Source: Prochlorococcus sp. AG-686-J21 (lineage in GTDB: Bacteria > Cyanobacteriota > Cyanobacteriia > PCC-6307 > Cyanobiaceae). From it: DNA of 64,000 nt. How positions within the stretch are numbered: the first letter of the stretch is position 1; every line of letters starts with the position of its first letter. The DNA lies in assembly GCA_003210285.1 (NCBI GenBank), contig QCVS01000002.1:1-64000 (forward strand), written 5' to 3'. The position numbers and the translations under genes were made by a program. Shown piece after piece: positions 62,267 through 64,000 of this stretch. Below the pieces are notes generated by a model. The model saw only the letters and a program-made list of their open reading frames with translations. It was not told the origin of the DNA and searched no databases.

Positions 62267-63040
62267 TTAATTTATTGCATAAACTTGCTTGCCATATGGA
62301 GTATCTGAAACTAAAACATTTACATCAAAAATATCTTTAATTTTTTTCTCACTAATTATTTCATGACAGGGTCCATAACCTAAACTTCTTCCATTTTTTA
62401 AAGCTAAAATTTTTTCTGCATATCTAGCAGTAAGATTTAAATCATGAAGAATCGTGATAATAGAAATATCTTTTTTTTCTTTAAGCTTTTTTATTATCTC
62501 TAGAAATTTTATTTGGTATTTTAAATCTAAGGCATTTGTGGGCTCGTCCAGAATAAGAATTTCAGGGTCTTGAGCTAAAGCTAAAGCTAAATATGCTCTC
62601 TGCCGCTGGCCTCCAGATATTTGAGTTATGAGAGTATCTTTGAAATCATACATATCTACTAAATTTAGTGCTTCATTAATTTTTTTTTTATCAGTTTTAT
62701 TTAAATCAAATTCCCAAAAATTTTTATAGGGTGATCTACCTAGAGCAACTAACTCCTTAACAGTAACGTTCATGTTGGAATTAAATTGTTGAGGTAAAAA
62801 GGAAATAGTTTGCGAAATTATTTTGTTTGTAAATCTTTTAATATCTTTTCCTTTTAAATAAAGACTTCCTTGGAAAGGTTTTATAATCCTACATATCCCT
62901 TTAATTAGAGTTGATTTTCCTGCTCCGTTGGGACCTATTACTCCTAACCATTCACCAGATTTTACTGATAAATCAATTGACTTAATAATAAAATCATTTG
63001 TATAACCTGTAGAGAAATTTTCTAGTTTGAGATTTTCCAT
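62267..63040 (-). CDS. Siderophore ABC transporter ATPase (FecE/FepC-like)
   Basis: 257 aa. Walker A GPNGAGKST (about 36-44), signature ISGGQRQRAYLALALAQ, Walker B ILILDEPTNALD and the H-loop in ILHDLNLTARYAEKILAL. SFLPQQFNSNMNVTVKELVALGRSPY is typical of iron-complex importers. The start codon overlaps the permease stop (TAATG), showing translational coupling. Confidence 0.93.
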   Translation of the reverse strand: MENLKLENFSTGYTNDFIIKSIDLSVKSGEWLGVIGPNGAGKSTLIKGICRIIKPFQGSLYLKGKDIKRFTNKIISQTISFLPQQFNSNMNVTVKELVALGRSPYKNFWEFDLNKTDKKKINEALNLVDMYDFKDTLITQISGGQRQRAYLALALAQDPEILILDEPTNALDLKYQIKFLEIIKKLKEKKDISIITILHDLNLTARYAEKILALKNGRSLGYGPCHEIISEKKIKDIFDVNVLVSDTPYGKQVYAIN

Positions 63041-64000
63041 TACTTCTTATAATTTGTATTGTTGTAAAGAATAATCATAAATACTGGTGCACCCAATAGT
63101 GCGGTGACAATACCTACTGGAATTTCAATTGGCCCCAATCTTGAAATTAGGTCCGCACTACTTAAGGTTAATGCTCCTATAAGAGCGGAGAAAGGAAGTA
63201 TATATTTAAAGTCATTACCAATTAATAATCTTGAGAAATGAGGCACAATTAAACCTATAAAACCAATCAATCCTCCAATACTTACAGCGCAAGCCGCTAA
63301 TAAAGTAGCAATAGCTCCTATTAAACATCTTGATCGAAAAAGAGACGTTCCAAGACTTACAGACAATTCATCACCTAAACTTAATAAATTTAATTGTCGA
63401 TATAAAAATAGGCCAATAAATAATGCTAGCAAAATAGGCAAAGCCGTAAATTTAATTTCTTGCCAACCTCTCGCATTCAAACTACCAATAAGCCAATTCA
63501 AGGCTGCTTGAATTCTTCCATCCTCAGCTTGCAATAATAAAGTCGCCTGTATGGCTCCAAATAAACTGCTTATAGCAACCCCGCCTAAGACTAATCTCTC
63601 AACAATAATTTTATTGCCATCTTTAGATAAAACAAAAACTATTAATGTTGTCAAGATTGCTCCTATCCAAGCGGCAAAAGGTATAAAGGTTTGGATTAAA
63701 CCAAAACTAATAAAAAAAACTATTACTAATCCTGATCCTGCAGATATTCCTAATAAATATGGACTTGCCAAACCATTCCTAAGCATTCCCTGTAAAAGAG
63801 CACCTGACATACCCAGAGAAGAACCAACTAATAAAGAAGCAATTAATCTAGGTAATCTAAGTTCCCAAATAATAGTTTGATTAATTTGATCCCCTTTTTG
63901 AAAAATTGCAAGCCATATATCTTTATTGGGAATAAAAACTGAACCTTTAGCTAATGAAAATATAGAAATAATTATTAAAAGGGCAATAACTATTGATAAA
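63040..64000 (-). CDS. FecCD-family iron-complex permease, 5' end outside the window
   Basis: The reading frame stays open to the window edge, giving about 320 residues. The part beyond 63810 reads GDQINQTIIWELRLPRLIAS then LLVGSSLGMSGALLQ, the classic FecCD signature, so the internal ATG at 63810 is not the real start. About eight or nine membrane helices follow, with GLIGFIGLIVPHFSRLLIG and LPFSALIGALTL near the C-terminus. Inner-membrane channel of the importer encoded with the ATPase. Confidence 0.93.
   Translation of the reverse strand, partial: LSIVIALLIIISIFSLAKGSVFIPNKDIWLAIFQKGDQINQTIIWELRLPRLIASLLVGSSLGMSGALLQGMLRNGLASPYLLGISAGSGLVIVFFISFGLIQTFIPFAAWIGAILTTLIVFVLSKDGNKIIVERLVLGGVAISSLFGAIQATLLLQAEDGRIQAALNWLIGSLNARGWQEIKFTALPILLALFIGLFLYRQLNLLSLGDELSVSLGTSLFRSRCLIGAIATLLAACAVSIGGLIGFIGLIVPHFSRLLIGNDFKYILPFSALIGALTLSSADLISRLGPIEIPVGIVTALLGAPVFMIILYNNTNYKK

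Noticed and set aside
63040-63810. FecCD permease starting at the ATG at 63810
   Set aside because: The frame continues upstream to the window edge with the conserved FecCD signature, so this ATG is internal.
1-64000. CRISPR arrays, insertion sequences and rRNA genes
   Set aside because: No regularly spaced identical repeats, transposase reading frames or rRNA segments were seen.

Overview
The window looks like a hypervariable surface-glycan genomic island of a marine picocyanobacterium, most probably Prochlorococcus. The inference rests on the very AT-rich sequence, tight gene packing, TTG/GTG starts, little Shine-Dalgarno use, a genomic island of nucleotide-sugar genes, a truncated tRNA at its edge, and a TonB siderophore locus beside it. 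No housekeeping marker is present to fix the species.

Layout. (1) 66-9426: NDP-sugar supply: ManC, UDP-glucose dehydrogenase, GalE, UDP-glucuronate 4-epimerase, WecB, a membrane-bound WbpM/CapD dehydratase and a DegT aminotransferase. (2) 9427-10096: gene-free. (3) 10097-25498: assembly genes: a GT4/phosphoglycosyltransferase fusion, a heparinase-like protein, WecC, a two-domain oxidoreductase, an AsnB-type amidotransferase, an AAC(3)-like N-acyltransferase, GT2 enzymes, a Wzy-like polymerase and a sialyltransferase-like GT. (4) 25509-31606: a sugar O-methyltransferase, the complete Kdo pathway (KdsA, C, D, B), a GT and a methyltransferase. (5) 31707-33982: a WecF-like transferase and WecE. 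(6) 34072-39913: an operon of a free-standing adenylation enzyme, carrier protein, formyltransferase-like protein, SDR, left-handed beta-helix acyltransferase, beta-propeller protein and WbqC protein. (7) 39967-46499: an ABC flippase, RfbC/B/D/A and a sugar C-methyltransferase. (8) 46717-51077: a phosphopantetheinyl transferase, NeuD-like acyltransferase, SDR, two KAS III enzymes and an ACP. (9) 51310-52635: a Rieske oxygenase fused to the N-terminal arm of a tyrosine integrase. (10) 52661-55606: Wzc-like and Wza-like export proteins. (11) 55607-56700: scars of mobile elements, namely a 3' fragment of tRNA-Ala(GGC), a 12-bp-spaced repeat pair, an interrupted small gene and a tRNA-Pro-like relic. 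(12) 56697-64000: ExbD, ExbB, TonB, a periplasmic binding protein, a TonB-dependent receptor, an ABC ATPase and the start of a FecCD permease.

Working together (inference): the first 55 kb builds an undecaprenyl-linked heteropolysaccharide containing amino, 6-deoxy, uronic and Kdo-type sugars, flips it with a PglK-like ABC protein, polymerises it with Wzy and exports it through a Wza/Wzc route. The most unusual part is that two separate carrier-protein systems, one amino-acid-like (A domain, PCP, formyltransferase) and one fatty-acid-like (KAS III, ACP, SDR), appear to make acyl groups for decorating amino sugars. One phosphopantetheinyl transferase could prime both.
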